Notes: a model not told the origin generated them from the letters alone. A stretch of 15,085 nt of DNA from an uncultured Lachnospiraceae bacterium (GCA_947175845.1 CAMWOK010000039.1:1-15085), one strand, 5' to 3'. Positions 6,468 to 14,231 are shown, counted from the stretch's first letter. Numbers and translations: made by a program.

Positions 6468-7377
6468 ACATCCAGATCAGTTTCTTCCACTGCTCAATCT
6501 GCTCCTCCGTCATAAACCCGTTGGAAGTCCCCACAAACCCAATCTTGTACGAGGCAAACAGGAGGGCGTTCTTAATCGCCTCCTTCGCGTCCTTCGTCTT
6601 GACATAGTAGTGCAAAAAGGACGAGAACAGGGCATTTCCGGCGCCGATTGTATTCACAATCTCATTTGTCTTGACCGGTTTGTACTCGAGCAGGCTGTTG
6701 TCCTCCTTAATGTAAAGTATGACGCCCTTGTCACCGATCCCCATGATGATAATCTCAGGGTCATACTTCTCCCGGCACTCCTGGATGCAGTCATAATGTT
6801 CATTCTCAAGGTCGTCGTCACTGATGTAGAGAATGTCCGCCGCCTTCAAGAAATCTTCCTTGTTTGCGATCTTCTCCGCCCGCATACTGCGCACGTTGAC
6901 CGCGATGGGCTTGTGATACTGCCTGGCAAGCCCGATGAGCGGCCGGCAGAAATTACAGTTGGACATCAGCACCATATCCTTATCCTGTATCTGACGCTCC
7001 ATTAGCTCGAGATCGTACTCCACATGCCTGATGTCCTTGACATCCTCAAACGTCTGCTTTTTCCCTCTGCAGTAGAGAATCACCGAGGTCGGCATCCCGT
7101 CGAGCATGGGCAGCACATAGTCCATGCCAAGATCCACGTCGTACGTCGCCAGATACGTCTCTATCTGGTGCTTGGACATGCTCCGCGACACCATACTCAT
7201 AAAGTCCACTTCATTTCCGAGCCAGCGAAGCGCCATCGCCTCGTTGAAGCCCGCCCCGCCGATACCGCTGTTGACCACATCCGGTATGCTCTCAAACTGC
7301 TTATATGGAACCGGCAGCGCCTCCACTTTCACAATCGTCTCCATCTGAACAAAACCTGCTACCATGAATTTACTCAT
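6466..7377 (-). CDS. PfkB/ribokinase-family protein with atypical catalytic motif
   Basis: The 303-residue product has the length and layout of the PfkB sugar-kinase family: an N-terminal strand VAGFVQMETIVKV, the GG signature GIGGAGFNEAMAL (38-50, compare GGKGANQA in ribokinase), GIGDKGVIL (214-222) before the nucleotide site, and the second signature NTIGAGNALFSSFL (242-255). The last motif is normally D-T-x-G-A-G-D; here both Asp are Asn, and N248 replaces the general base that activates the sugar hydroxyl. The usual G-D/N sugar-binding start is also altered. It may be a pseudokinase, a nucleotide- or sugar-sensing protein, or use another base. I chose ATG 7377, which has GGGAGG seven bases upstream; an ATG two codons earlier is too close to that site. 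No sugar transporter or other kinase partner lies next to it, so the substrate cannot be guessed. Confidence 0.9.
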   Translation of the reverse strand: MSKFMVAGFVQMETIVKVEALPVPYKQFESIPDVVNSGIGGAGFNEAMALRWLGNEVDFMSMVSRSMSKHQIETYLATYDVDLGMDYVLPMLDGMPTSVILYCRGKKQTFEDVKDIRHVEYDLELMERQIQDKDMVLMSNCNFCRPLIGLARQYHKPIAVNVRSMRAEKIANKEDFLKAADILYISDDDLENEHYDCIQECREKYDPEIIIMGIGDKGVILYIKEDNSLLEYKPVKTNEIVNTIGAGNALFSSFLHYYVKTKDAKEAIKNALLFASYKIGFVGTSNGFMTEEQIEQWKKLIWM

Positions 7378-7512
7378 ATGCATTCCTCCCTTTTCACATA
7401 AAACCACTCATCCCGTCCATCCTGTGCAAGTTGCCGCCTATGCGCAAAAACTATGTTCTTATATTCATATTAACACATTTTTTGATAATGATATATATTT
7501 TTGTGAAAACTT

Positions 7513-7542
7513 TTGAAAATTATTTGTGAAATATGTTAAAAT
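7513..7542 (+). promoter_or_regulatory. Candidate promoter of the CxxC/CxxH protein gene
   Basis: TTGAAA (7513-7518), 18-base spacer, TAAAAT (7537-7542), 43 bases before the start codon at 7585. The octamer TTGTGAAA occurs twice, at 7501-7508 and 7524-7531, straddling the -35 box, and could be a protein-binding direct repeat. The whole stretch from 7450 is very AT-rich. Confidence 0.5.
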
Positions 7543-7584
7543 AATCGTATGCACATATATTTCGAGAAAAGGAGAACATATATC

Positions 7585-8346
7585 ATGAAAGAACAGCTTT
7601 ACACCATTCCCTTAAACGACGCCTTCGCCGCGAACGACGAATGCCCCTTCTGCTTCATCGAACAGAAGTTAGAACAGGATCTGCTTGACTTTGTGCTCGG
7701 CTCCGGCTCCTCGTACATGGAGAGCGATATCCGCGATCTGACGGACAAGGAGGGATTTTGCAGATATCACTTCCTGAAAATGTACCAGTACGGCAACACG
7801 CTTGGAAACGCTTGGATTCTGAAAACTCATCTCAAAAAAATCAATGACGAGTTCTCCGGAGAAGTCAAAAAGTTTAAGCCGGCGAAGCTTTCCTTCGTGG
7901 ACCGCCTGAAACGCACAAAAGAAGTAAACAACACAATGACCGCATGGACGCTCGAAAAACAGCGCTCCTGCTATTTCTGCCGCCAGTACGAGGACACCTA
8001 CGCGCGCTACCTTGACACTTTTTTCTACATGTACAAAAAAGATGCCGATTTCATAAATAAGCTCAAAAACTGCAAGGGATTCTGCCTTGTCCACTTCGGC
8101 GACCTGTGCCAGAGCGCTGTGGAAAAGCTCAACCAGAAACAGAGTGATGAATTTTTTGCCACTGTATTTCCCCTGATGGAGGCAAACTTGGATCGTATCA
8201 GCGAGGATGTCAGCTGGATGGTCGAGAAATTTGACTATCGAAATGCAGATGCGGACTGGAAAAACTCGAAGGATGCCATCCAGCGCGCCATGCAGAAACT
8301 CGAAGGCGGCTATCCGGCCGCCCCGGTGTACCAGCAGAAAAAATAG
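7585..8346 (+). CDS. Cysteine-rich cytosolic protein with duplicated CxxC...CxxH modules (DUF6062-like)
   Basis: The 253-residue protein contains two copies of the same metal-site pattern: CPFC (20-23) with GFCRYH (C59, H62), and CYFC (129-132) with GFCLVHFG (C167, H170). Each CxxC is followed 35 to 38 residues later by a CxxH after a G-F, so each half could hold one metal ion, most simply zinc with three Cys and one His. Between them the chain is helical and charged. There is no signal peptide or membrane segment. The N-terminus KEQLYTIPLNDAF and the pattern resemble the DUF6062 family as I recall it from Clostridia, function unknown. The start was taken at ATG 7585 (AAGGAG 10 to 11 bases upstream), 12 codons inside the longest frame. 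It stops with TAG, convergent with the TetR gene 30 bases away; no terminator is obvious between them. Confidence 0.88.
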   Translation: MKEQLYTIPLNDAFAANDECPFCFIEQKLEQDLLDFVLGSGSSYMESDIRDLTDKEGFCRYHFLKMYQYGNTLGNAWILKTHLKKINDEFSGEVKKFKPAKLSFVDRLKRTKEVNNTMTAWTLEKQRSCYFCRQYEDTYARYLDTFFYMYKKDADFINKLKNCKGFCLVHFGDLCQSAVEKLNQKQSDEFFATVFPLMEANLDRISEDVSWMVEKFDYRNADADWKNSKDAIQRAMQKLEGGYPAAPVYQQKK

Positions 8347-8376
8347 CAGAAAACGCCCAATCGGCAGGCACTCGTT

Positions 8377-8982
8377 TCAGGAGAGGCTCAGGGTCATATC
8401 CCGGACCAGATCGATGTATGCCCTGAGCTCCCTGAATATGGCCTCCGAGTCAGCAGACTGAGCCGTCTTCTCGCGTATAATGCTGCTCACGCAGTAGTCC
8501 ATCATCCGTCTGATGCGCTCGCGCCTTGCTTTGTCAGAGACATTTTCAATCTCCGCCGACTTCAGGATACCGCTGATGCGCTCCTCATAGATTCGGCGCG
8601 CCTCCGCTGTCTTCGCGACCGGAGCCTGCTCTGTCTCACGCGCCGCCTCCTCCAGAAAGATTGTGAGATATGGATAATTTTTTCCGACTTTTGTCTTGGT
8701 CAGTGCGACCTGTCTCATCAGCTCAAAATAATCTTTCTCATTTTCATTCACAATGGTGGAAAGTTCGAGCAGCATATACTTGACACAATAATCGTACACA
8801 AACACATAGATGCCTTCCTTGGAGCCAAAGTAATGAAACCACAGCCCTTTGCTGACACCGACTGTCTTTACCATGTCATCCGTGCTGGCGTGCCTGTATC
8901 CATTCTTGGCAAAGACTTCTATCGCACCGTTAATCATGCGGTCCTGTTTCTCTCTCGCCAGGTCAAAAAATTTTTCGTTCAT
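8377..8982 (-). CDS. TetR/AcrR-family transcriptional regulator
   Basis: The 201-residue protein is a typical TetR repressor: an N-terminal DNA-binding domain (about 10-58) with AIEVFAKNGYRHASTDDMVK and the recognition-helix segment VGVSKGLWFHYFGSKEGIY (41-59), then a divergent all-helical ligand-binding and dimer domain. The ligand cannot be predicted. AAGGAGG lies 6 bases upstream of the ATG at 8982. A promoter with TTGATT and TACTAT is at 9034-9062. The next gene on the other side (acidic membrane protein at 9180) is divergent, and TetR proteins often control a divergent neighbour and themselves, so that gene is the first candidate target. No efflux pump or enzyme typical of TetR targets is nearby. 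Confidence 0.92.
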   Translation of the reverse strand: MNEKFFDLAREKQDRMINGAIEVFAKNGYRHASTDDMVKTVGVSKGLWFHYFGSKEGIYVFVYDYCVKYMLLELSTIVNENEKDYFELMRQVALTKTKVGKNYPYLTIFLEEAARETEQAPVAKTAEARRIYEERISGILKSAEIENVSDKARRERIRRMMDYCVSSIIREKTAQSADSEAIFRELRAYIDLVRDMTLSLS

Positions 8983-9033
8983 TCGTACCTCCTTGTGCGT
9001 GCACTCCTCAGACGGCCCGCACCTGTTATATAG

Positions 9034-9062
9034 ATAGTAACATAATTTTACAGACTAATCAA
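9034..9062 (-). promoter_or_regulatory. Promoter of the TetR gene
   Basis: On the minus strand TTGATT (9062-9057) and TACTAT (9039-9034) are 17 bases apart, 52 bases before the start codon. Overlapping it is a short inverted repeat, TGTTA and TAACA separated by 9 bases (9023-9041), which could be part of an autoregulatory operator, but the arms are too short to be sure. Confidence 0.6.
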
Positions 9063-9106
9063 TAACGCGCACGGATATCCTATTATAAGAATTTTCACAT
9101 AATCTC

Positions 9107-9135
9107 TTTTCATTTCCATAAAATAGTATTAAAAT
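9107..9135 (+). promoter_or_regulatory. Weak candidate promoter of the acidic membrane protein gene
   Basis: TTTTCA (9107-9112), 17-base spacer, TAAAAT (9130-9135), 45 bases before the ATG at 9180. The -35 box is poor and the region is AT-rich, so this is a positional guess. The rest of the 197-base divergent intergenic stretch (8983-9179) shows no RNA structure or other element I can name. Confidence 0.35.
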
Positions 9136-9179
9136 AGATCTATATACCAAAACAACTGCAACAGGAAAGGAGAACCACA

Positions 9180-9677
9180 ATGGCTAAGAAATTTGGCAAA
9201 CTTGTTTTATTCAGTGCCCTCGCCGGTGCTGCAGCTGCCGGAACCTACTATTATCTTCGCAATAAAGCAGACCGCCCTGAGGAGGATATCGACGACTTTG
9301 ATGACTTTGACGATTTTGACGAGGATCTCGACGAGGAGGATTTCCCTGGCGATTCCGCAAACGCCACAGGCAGCAAGGGCCGTTCCTATGTTCCTATCGA
9401 TATAGACAACGCCAAGGAGAAAATCGGCGAGAAAGTGATTGAGACGCTCGACAAGACCAAGGAAAAGATTGAGCAGTTCAATGTGTCTGAGAAGATTGAC
9501 AAGGCAAAGGAATTTATCGGCGAGATGACAGCGCCCGCTGTCGAGCCTGTGTACACGCAGGTGGATATGTCCGCCGTGCCCACGGCCGACAGCAGCGTCT
9601 CTGCCACCTACACAGAGGCGGAAGACACAGCGAACACAACAGAGAAGTTTTTTGACGACTCGGAGCCGGAAGATTAA
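9180..9677 (+). CDS. Small membrane-anchored acidic low-complexity protein
   Basis: The 165-residue product starts MAKKFGKLVLF, has one Ala/Gly-rich membrane segment (about 7-25), then an acidic stretch at 34-57 built on the triplet D-D-F repeated three times (DDFDDFDDFDEDLDEEDF). In the DNA this is a 9-base unit, GAYGAYTTY, at 9291-9317. After a spacer, residues 76-115 form a charged amphipathic helix with repeated K-E-K-I and E-K-I-D-K-A-K-E patterns, as in YtxH-like or LEA-like membrane proteins. The tail (from about 120) is Thr/Ser/Glu-rich and disordered. No enzyme motif is present; I infer a structural or stress-related envelope protein. AAAGGAG precedes the ATG with good spacing. It is divergent from the TetR gene, its possible regulator, and ends before a strong terminator. 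Confidence 0.87.
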   Translation: MAKKFGKLVLFSALAGAAAAGTYYYLRNKADRPEEDIDDFDDFDDFDEDLDEEDFPGDSANATGSKGRSYVPIDIDNAKEKIGEKVIETLDKTKEKIEQFNVSEKIDKAKEFIGEMTAPAVEPVYTQVDMSAVPTADSSVSATYTEAEDTANTTEKFFDDSEPED

Positions 9678-9743
9678 GTTCCTTTCTTAGATGTTTGTCA
9701 CAACTCTGACGCGGGTGCAGGAACGCGCTCTAGGACAGAATAA

Positions 9744-9779
9744 GGGAAAGCCGCCGCAGGCGCTTTCCCCTATTTTTTT
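9744..9779 (+). terminator. Intrinsic terminator
   Basis: GGGAAAGCCGCC, loop GCA, GGCGCTTTCCC pair over 11 positions with a single bulged C, followed by CTATTTTTTT. It lies 67 bases after the acidic protein gene. Read from the other strand it has TTATTCT behind the stem, so it may also serve the convergent HAD gene ending at 9788. Confidence 0.9.
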
Positions 9780-9787
9780 CAGTCATA

Positions 9788-10438
9788 TCAGCATAAGTAC
9801 GCCGCCAGCTCCGCCACCTTCGTAAAGTACACGTCGCTGTTCTTCATCATAAAATCCCTGATTTCCGGAATATCGTTTGCCCAGCCTGCCCCGACGAAGG
9901 GCACTCCGTAGGATTTGGCCATGTCATGACCGGGCTTTGCGTCATCCACCATCACCATCTCCTCCGGTCTCAGGCCGTACGTGCGAGATATGACCTCGAG
10001 CGCGTATGTGTCCGGCTTTCTCTGCTCCGGCGGATACTCCCAGCCAAAAATCATGTCCGGCATCGGGAGCTGGTTTGCCTCGTAGTCTCTCCTGATATTG
10101 AAATCATAGGAGTGTGATACCACGCACACAATGCCGCCCTGCGCTTTCTGGCGCGCAAGGATTTCTCTCATGCCGTCATATGCCTTCGCGGTGTGGCCTG
10201 ACACATAACTTTTCCAGCACTCGACCTCGCGCTCAAGCTCCTCGTCCGTCATGCCGAGCTTCCCGACACAATACGGGATAAAACCGGGGTCAAAATTCTC
10301 GCGGAAATAATCGTCGAGCGAGATGGTCACCCCCGGTCTCAATATCTTAAGCGCCTCGAGAAATGCCGGGTGATGGATGGTCGCAGTGCTGTTCACCACC
10401 GTGTCATCATGATCTAATATCAGACATTTATACCTCAT
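9788..10438 (-). CDS. HAD-superfamily hydrolase (phosphatase-like)
   Basis: The 216-residue protein carries all four haloacid dehalogenase motifs: motif I LILDHDDTVVNST with nucleophile D9 and acid D11, motif II VVSHS (S108 or S110), motif III Lys in EQRKPD (K141), and motif IV MVDDAKPG (D165, D166). A helical C1-type cap sits between motifs I and II, as in phosphoglycolate phosphatase and beta-phosphoglucomutase relatives, so a small soluble phosphate ester is the likely substrate; which one cannot be read from sequence. The Gly usual in DxDGT is Asp here, which the family tolerates. AAGGGATTGC precedes the ATG at 10438. The gene starts 30 bases after the glnS stop on the same strand with no terminator between, so it is probably cotranscribed with glnS, though no functional link is known to me. 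Confidence 0.9.
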   Translation of the reverse strand: MRYKCLILDHDDTVVNSTATIHHPAFLEALKILRPGVTISLDDYFRENFDPGFIPYCVGKLGMTDEELEREVECWKSYVSGHTAKAYDGMREILARQKAQGGIVCVVSHSYDFNIRRDYEANQLPMPDMIFGWEYPPEQRKPDTYALEVISRTYGLRPEEMVMVDDAKPGHDMAKSYGVPFVGAGWANDIPEIRDFMMKNSDVYFTKVAELAAYLC

Positions 10439-10468
10439 GCAATCCCTTTTCCCTTCCTGTAAAATTTC

Positions 10469-12172
10469 CTATTTCGGCAGCACAAAAGAACTCTTGAGGG
10501 ACACAATCCTGTTGAACACCAGTGCGTCCGGTTTCGAATCCCTGGCGTCGACATTGAAGAAGCCCTGTCTCACAAACTGAAAACTGTCATACGGCTTTAC
10601 GTCCCTGAGCGCCGGCTCGACATAGCACTCTTTGAGTACCGTGAGGGAGTTGGGGTTCAGGTTCAGCGAACCATCCTCGTTGTACACGCCCTTCTCCTCG
10701 TCTATCAGGTTCTCATACAGGCGGACTTCCGCCTTCACCGCGTGCGGCGCCGGAACCCAGTGAATGGTTCCCTTGACCTTTCTGCCCGCAAATCCGCTGC
10801 CCTGTTTCGTCTCCGGATCGTACGTGCAGTGCACGACAGTCACTCTGCCGTTCTCATCCTTCTCGAAGCTTACGCACTTCACAAAGTAAGCGCTCATCAG
10901 GCGCACCTCATTGCCCGGAAACAGGCGGAAATACTTCTTAGGCGGCTCCTCCATAAAGTCATCCCTGTCAATGTAAAGTTCCCTGCAAAACGGAACCTGC
11001 CTCGAACCAAGGGACTCATTTTCCAGATTGTTAGGCACTTCGAGGTACTCCACCTCCCCCTCGGGATAGTTGTCTATCACCAGCTTCACGGGGTCGAGCG
11101 CCGCCATCATGCGCGGTTTCTTGAGTTTCAAGTCCTCGCGGATACAGTACTCGAGCATGGCATAGTCCGTCGAGGAGTTCGCCTTGCTCACGCCGCACAG
11201 CTCCACAAACTTCTGGATCGACTCCGGCGTAAAACCGCGCCGCTTGAGCGCCGCGATAGAGACAAGGCGCGGGTCATCCCAGCCGTCCACAATGCCCTCC
11301 TGCACAAGCTTCTTGATATAGCGCTTTCCTGTCACCACATTGGTCAGATACAGCTTTGCCTGCTCAATCTGCCTCGGCGGATGCGGGTACTCCAGCTCCC
11401 GCACCACCCAGTCGTAGAGCGGCCTGTGATCCTCGAACTCGAGCGTGCAGATAGAGTGCGTGATCCCCTCAATTGCATCCTCGATCGGGTGCGCAAAATC
11501 GTACATCGGATAGATACACCACTTGTCGCCCGTGTTGTGGTGCGTCATGTGCGCCACGCGGTAGAGCACCGGATCTCTCATGTTGAGGTTGGGCGAAGTG
11601 ATGTCAATGCGCGCGCGGAGCACCTTCTCGCCGTCCGCATATTTTCCGTTCTTCATCTCCTCAAAGAGCTGCAGATTCTCCTCGACAGAGCGGCTGCTCG
11701 ACGGGTCCTCTTTTCCCGGCTCCGTAAACGTTCCCCGATACTCCTTAATCTGATCCGCCGTCAGGTCGGACACGTACGCCTTCCCTTTCTGAATCAGTTT
11801 CACCGCGCACTGGTACATCTCGTCAAAATAGTCGGAGGCGAAGAACAGCCTGTCCTCCCAGTCCGCGCCGAGCCACTCGACATCCGCCTTGATGGACTCC
11901 ACAAACTCGATGTCCTCCTTGGTCGGATTCGTGTCGTCAAAGCGCATGTTGAACTTGCCGCCGTACTCTTTTGCAATCCCGTAATTCACAAGGATAGCCT
12001 TGGCGTGCCCGATGTGCAGATAGCCGTTCGGTTCCGGCGGGAAGCGCGTGTGCACAGCATCGTACACTCCCTCCGCCAAATCCCTGTCAATCAGCTGCTC
12101 GATAAAGTTTCTCGAAACGACTTCCCGCTCCTGCGCGGAAGCTTCCGCTGTATTTTTTTCTGTGTCACTCAT
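10469..12172 (-). CDS. glnS: Glutaminyl-tRNA synthetase
   Basis: GlnRS charges tRNA-Gln with glutamine in the cytoplasm. The 567-residue product has the class Ic core with the HIGH motif in FPPEPNGYLHIGHAKA (H53, H56), MRFDDTNP (76-83) shared with GluRS, the GlnRS-type insert through DPVLYRV and HHNTGDKWCIYPMYDFAHPIED, then the KMSKS-equivalent region, here VVTGKR (279-284) before GWDDPRL, and two C-terminal beta-barrel anticodon-binding domains (about 340 to the end, with KGTIHWV and FNRIVSLKSS). The KMSKS loop usually reads VMSKR in GlnRS; the T-G replacement is notable but I believe it also occurs in some clostridial homologues. The ATG at 12172 was chosen for its GGAGG site 8 bases upstream; 23 further codons are open. 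It has its own promoter and ends in TAG. The presence of GlnRS does not exclude a GatCAB route for other tRNAs. Confidence 0.96.
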   Translation of the reverse strand: MSDTEKNTAEASAQEREVVSRNFIEQLIDRDLAEGVYDAVHTRFPPEPNGYLHIGHAKAILVNYGIAKEYGGKFNMRFDDTNPTKEDIEFVESIKADVEWLGADWEDRLFFASDYFDEMYQCAVKLIQKGKAYVSDLTADQIKEYRGTFTEPGKEDPSSSRSVEENLQLFEEMKNGKYADGEKVLRARIDITSPNLNMRDPVLYRVAHMTHHNTGDKWCIYPMYDFAHPIEDAIEGITHSICTLEFEDHRPLYDWVVRELEYPHPPRQIEQAKLYLTNVVTGKRYIKKLVQEGIVDGWDDPRLVSIAALKRRGFTPESIQKFVELCGVSKANSSTDYAMLEYCIREDLKLKKPRMMAALDPVKLVIDNYPEGEVEYLEVPNNLENESLGSRQVPFCRELYIDRDDFMEEPPKKYFRLFPGNEVRLMSAYFVKCVSFEKDENGRVTVVHCTYDPETKQGSGFAGRKVKGTIHWVPAPHAVKAEVRLYENLIDEEKGVYNEDGSLNLNPNSLTVLKECYVEPALRDVKPYDSFQFVRQGFFNVDARDSKPDALVFNRIVSLKSSFVLPK

Positions 12173-12250
12173 TCTCTCATCCTCCATTTTGTCAGCACCT
12201 GTAACGCTGCGCTGCAGCACAAATTTTTGCGGCGCACTCAAATATCTTTA

Positions 12251-12279
12251 ATTGTAATAAATTGTTGTGGATTTGTAAA
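12251..12279 (-). promoter_or_regulatory. glnS: Promoter of glnS
   Basis: On the minus strand TTTACA (12279-12274), 17-base spacer, TACAAT (12256-12251), a near-consensus site 79 bases before the glnS start. It begins 17 bases after the truA stop. The predicted leader of about 72 bases has a short GCTGC/GCAGC inverted repeat but no T-box or other riboswitch structure that I can identify. Confidence 0.75.
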
Positions 12280-12295
12280 GAATTTCTAAAAAATT

Positions 12296-13039
12296 TCAGT
12301 ACCGCACCTCCACCAGACACAGCCCCTTTGCCGGAACGAGCGCCCCCGACTGGTCTCTTGCGGCATCTTTGTCAAAGAGCGATTTCACGGACGCCGCGCT
12401 GCGCTGCCCAAGCCCGACCTCAATCAGCGTACCGGTGAGTATCCGCACCATATGGTACAAAAACCCGTCACCGCTGTAAGTGAGGACTATCTCGCTGCCA
12501 TCCCTGTCAACCGCAATCGCATCGATCGTGCGCACCGTCGACTTTTTACTCTTTTTGTTGGAAGTGAACGCCTTAAAGTCATGTTTTCCAACCAGACACG
12601 CCGCTGCAGTCCGCATTGCATCCAGATCGAGCGGTTCTGGCACCTCATACACATATCTGCGCGCAAAAACACAGGGAAGCTTCGCATTCCAGATGCGGTA
12701 GCGGTAGGTCTTTCCCCGCGCGTTGAGTCTGCTGTGAAAGCGCTCCGGCACCTCCTGTATCGCAATGACGCCGATGTCCTCCGGCAGATACTGGTTCAGA
12801 TACGCCATCACTTCCGCCGCTGTCTGGTCTGTGTCTATCTTAAAGTTTGCGGTCTGTCCAAGCGCGTGCACGCCCGCGTCCGTGCGCCCGGCGCCGTCCA
12901 CCTGCACGAAGTCCCGCCCCGTCATTTTCGCGAGGATCGCCTCGAGTTTTCCCTGAATGGTATTCCCTGTCGAATCCTGGCGCTGCCAGCCCTGATAGCG
13001 CGTTCCTTCATACTGTATCGTTATCTTAAAATTTCTCAT
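12296..13039 (-). CDS. truA: tRNA pseudouridine(38-40) synthase
   Basis: TruA converts uridines 38, 39 and 40 in the anticodon stem-loop of many tRNAs to pseudouridine. From ATG at 13039 the protein is 247 residues, the normal family length. It starts FKITIQYEGTRYQGWQRQ (4-21) and has the catalytic motif GAGRTDAGVHALGQ (49-62) with nucleophile Asp54; the Lys/Tyr substrate contacts are seen in AFTSNKKSKKSTVRTI and the second signature in FLYHMVRILTGTLIEVG. The open frame extends 46 codons upstream, but the ATG at 13039 matches the family start and has GAGGAAA before it. It overlaps the last 14 bases of the upstream permease gene, so the two are translationally coupled. It is last in lon-ysxC-permease-truA. 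Confidence 0.96.
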   Translation of the reverse strand: MRNFKITIQYEGTRYQGWQRQDSTGNTIQGKLEAILAKMTGRDFVQVDGAGRTDAGVHALGQTANFKIDTDQTAAEVMAYLNQYLPEDIGVIAIQEVPERFHSRLNARGKTYRYRIWNAKLPCVFARRYVYEVPEPLDLDAMRTAAACLVGKHDFKAFTSNKKSKKSTVRTIDAIAVDRDGSEIVLTYSGDGFLYHMVRILTGTLIEVGLGQRSAASVKSLFDKDAARDQSGALVPAKGLCLVEVRY

Positions 13040-14228
13040 TTTCCTCACTCTCTGCCTGCTGTCCTTCCTCTTCGTCCAGCTTTCGAATCTCCTCCGCATC
13101 CAGCTGCCGGAACTGGTTGATGTTGCGCACCAGCAGCCGCACACTGTACTTTGGCGTGTCAAAGAAGCCCGCCTCATTCATGTTGACCACGATAATGCCA
13201 ATCGGCACCGCCACCAGCATACCGCCCACCCCTGCAAGCTTGTATCCGACAAAAAGAAGAAACAGTGTGGGAATCGGCTCCATGCCAATCGAATCCCCCA
13301 TAATCTTAGGCTGGATCAGCTGGCGGAACAGCTGCCCGACGCCCCATATGACCAGGAATCCAAACGCCCGCAGATAATTCCCGCCAATCACGTTCACAAC
13401 CGCCCACGGAACCAACACAATACCTGTCCCAAAAAACGGCAGAAAATCCAGAAATGCCATGAGCAGCGCAATCAGGATGCTGTAGCGCACCCGCAGCACC
13501 GTGAGACCTATCAGCAGCAGCATATACATCCAGATCTCGATGCGAAACTGCGCCTTAAAATACCCTCCGACCGCCTGTCTCAGGCTTGAGGCAAACACGT
13601 CATACTTGTGCGTGATGTTCTCGGGCAGCACCTTGTTGAGAAAGTTTGCGACCCACTCGCGGTCCGCGATGAAAAAATAGGCGGACAGCATACACATGAT
13701 AATCGAGATAATGACGCCGGCGATGTTGCCGACCATGCTGCCCATCCCCTCAAAAGTGCTCAAATCAAAGCTCTTTGGCAGATCCGTTATCATCTCTCCA
13801 ATAATGTTTCCCAGATTATTCAGCGTGTCTGCAAGTTTTGGCAGCCGCACGCCGACGTACCCGTCGATCCATACGCCAAACGCGTCAAAATCGCGTTTCA
13901 CCGCCTCCCACATTGTGGGAATTTCCTCGACAAAACCGGAAATCTGCCGCCAGAGCAGCACGCCCAGGCCATAGCCCAGGCCGCTCACCGCGGCAATCGC
14001 ACACACGATGACAACGACAGTCCCCGCCTTTCTCCGGATCTTGAGCTTCCGCTCGAGAAACACCACGAGCGGGTTCGCAACGCACGATATCACCCAGCCA
14101 ATCACAAACGGCATAAAAAACAGAACCAGCCTTGGCACCAGAAATATGCACAGCAGTAAAATAACGAGTGATATTAAAATATTGACGATCAGTTTCAGGT
14201 TTTCCCTTCCCAGACGTCTTTCTTCCAT
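13026..14228 (-). CDS. AI-2E family permease, YtvI-like
   Basis: The 400-residue polytopic protein belongs to the AI-2E/UPF0118 family (PF01594). Hydrophobic segments occur at about 11-33, 35-55, 70-93, 165-188, 232-247, 249-280, 286-301 and 321-350. Family hallmarks are FLDFLPFFGTGIVLVPWA (259-276) and QPKIMGDSIGMEPI (306-319). The family contains the putative autoinducer-2 exporter TqsA, sodium-proton antiporter-like proteins and the sporulation membrane protein YtvI; length, the N-terminus and clostridial context fit YtvI best, but the substrate is not known. The C-terminus is a charged, Glu-rich tail (about 370-400). The ATG lies 3 bases after the ysxC stop with GGAGG inside ysxC, so expression is coupled. 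Note the absence of any luxS or lsr gene here, so an AI-2 role is not supported by context. Confidence 0.9.
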   Translation of the reverse strand: MEERRLGRENLKLIVNILISLVILLLCIFLVPRLVLFFMPFVIGWVISCVANPLVVFLERKLKIRRKAGTVVVIVCAIAAVSGLGYGLGVLLWRQISGFVEEIPTMWEAVKRDFDAFGVWIDGYVGVRLPKLADTLNNLGNIIGEMITDLPKSFDLSTFEGMGSMVGNIAGVIISIIMCMLSAYFFIADREWVANFLNKVLPENITHKYDVFASSLRQAVGGYFKAQFRIEIWMYMLLLIGLTVLRVRYSILIALLMAFLDFLPFFGTGIVLVPWAVVNVIGGNYLRAFGFLVIWGVGQLFRQLIQPKIMGDSIGMEPIPTLFLLFVGYKLAGVGGMLVAVPIGIIVVNMNEAGFFDTPKYSVRLLVRNINQFRQLDAEEIRKLDEEEGQQAESEENEKF

Positions 14229-14231
14229 AAC

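Noticed and set aside
9023..9041. TetR operator at its own promoter
   Set aside because: The inverted repeat has only 5-base arms in AT-rich DNA, so it was mentioned with the promoter but not annotated as an operator.
9788..10438. HAD motif I reading DHDDT instead of DxDGT as a sign of inactivity
   Set aside because: Both catalytic Asp are present and the Gly position is variable in the superfamily.
12173..12250. T-box or other riboswitch in the glnS leader
   Set aside because: The leader is only about 72 bases, has no T-box sequence and no terminator/antiterminator pair.
10742..12289. 515-codon open frame on the plus strand opposite glnS
   Set aside because: It is the antisense shadow of a GC-rich, confidently identified synthetase; its translation is Arg, His and Leu-rich with no family motifs and no ribosome site.
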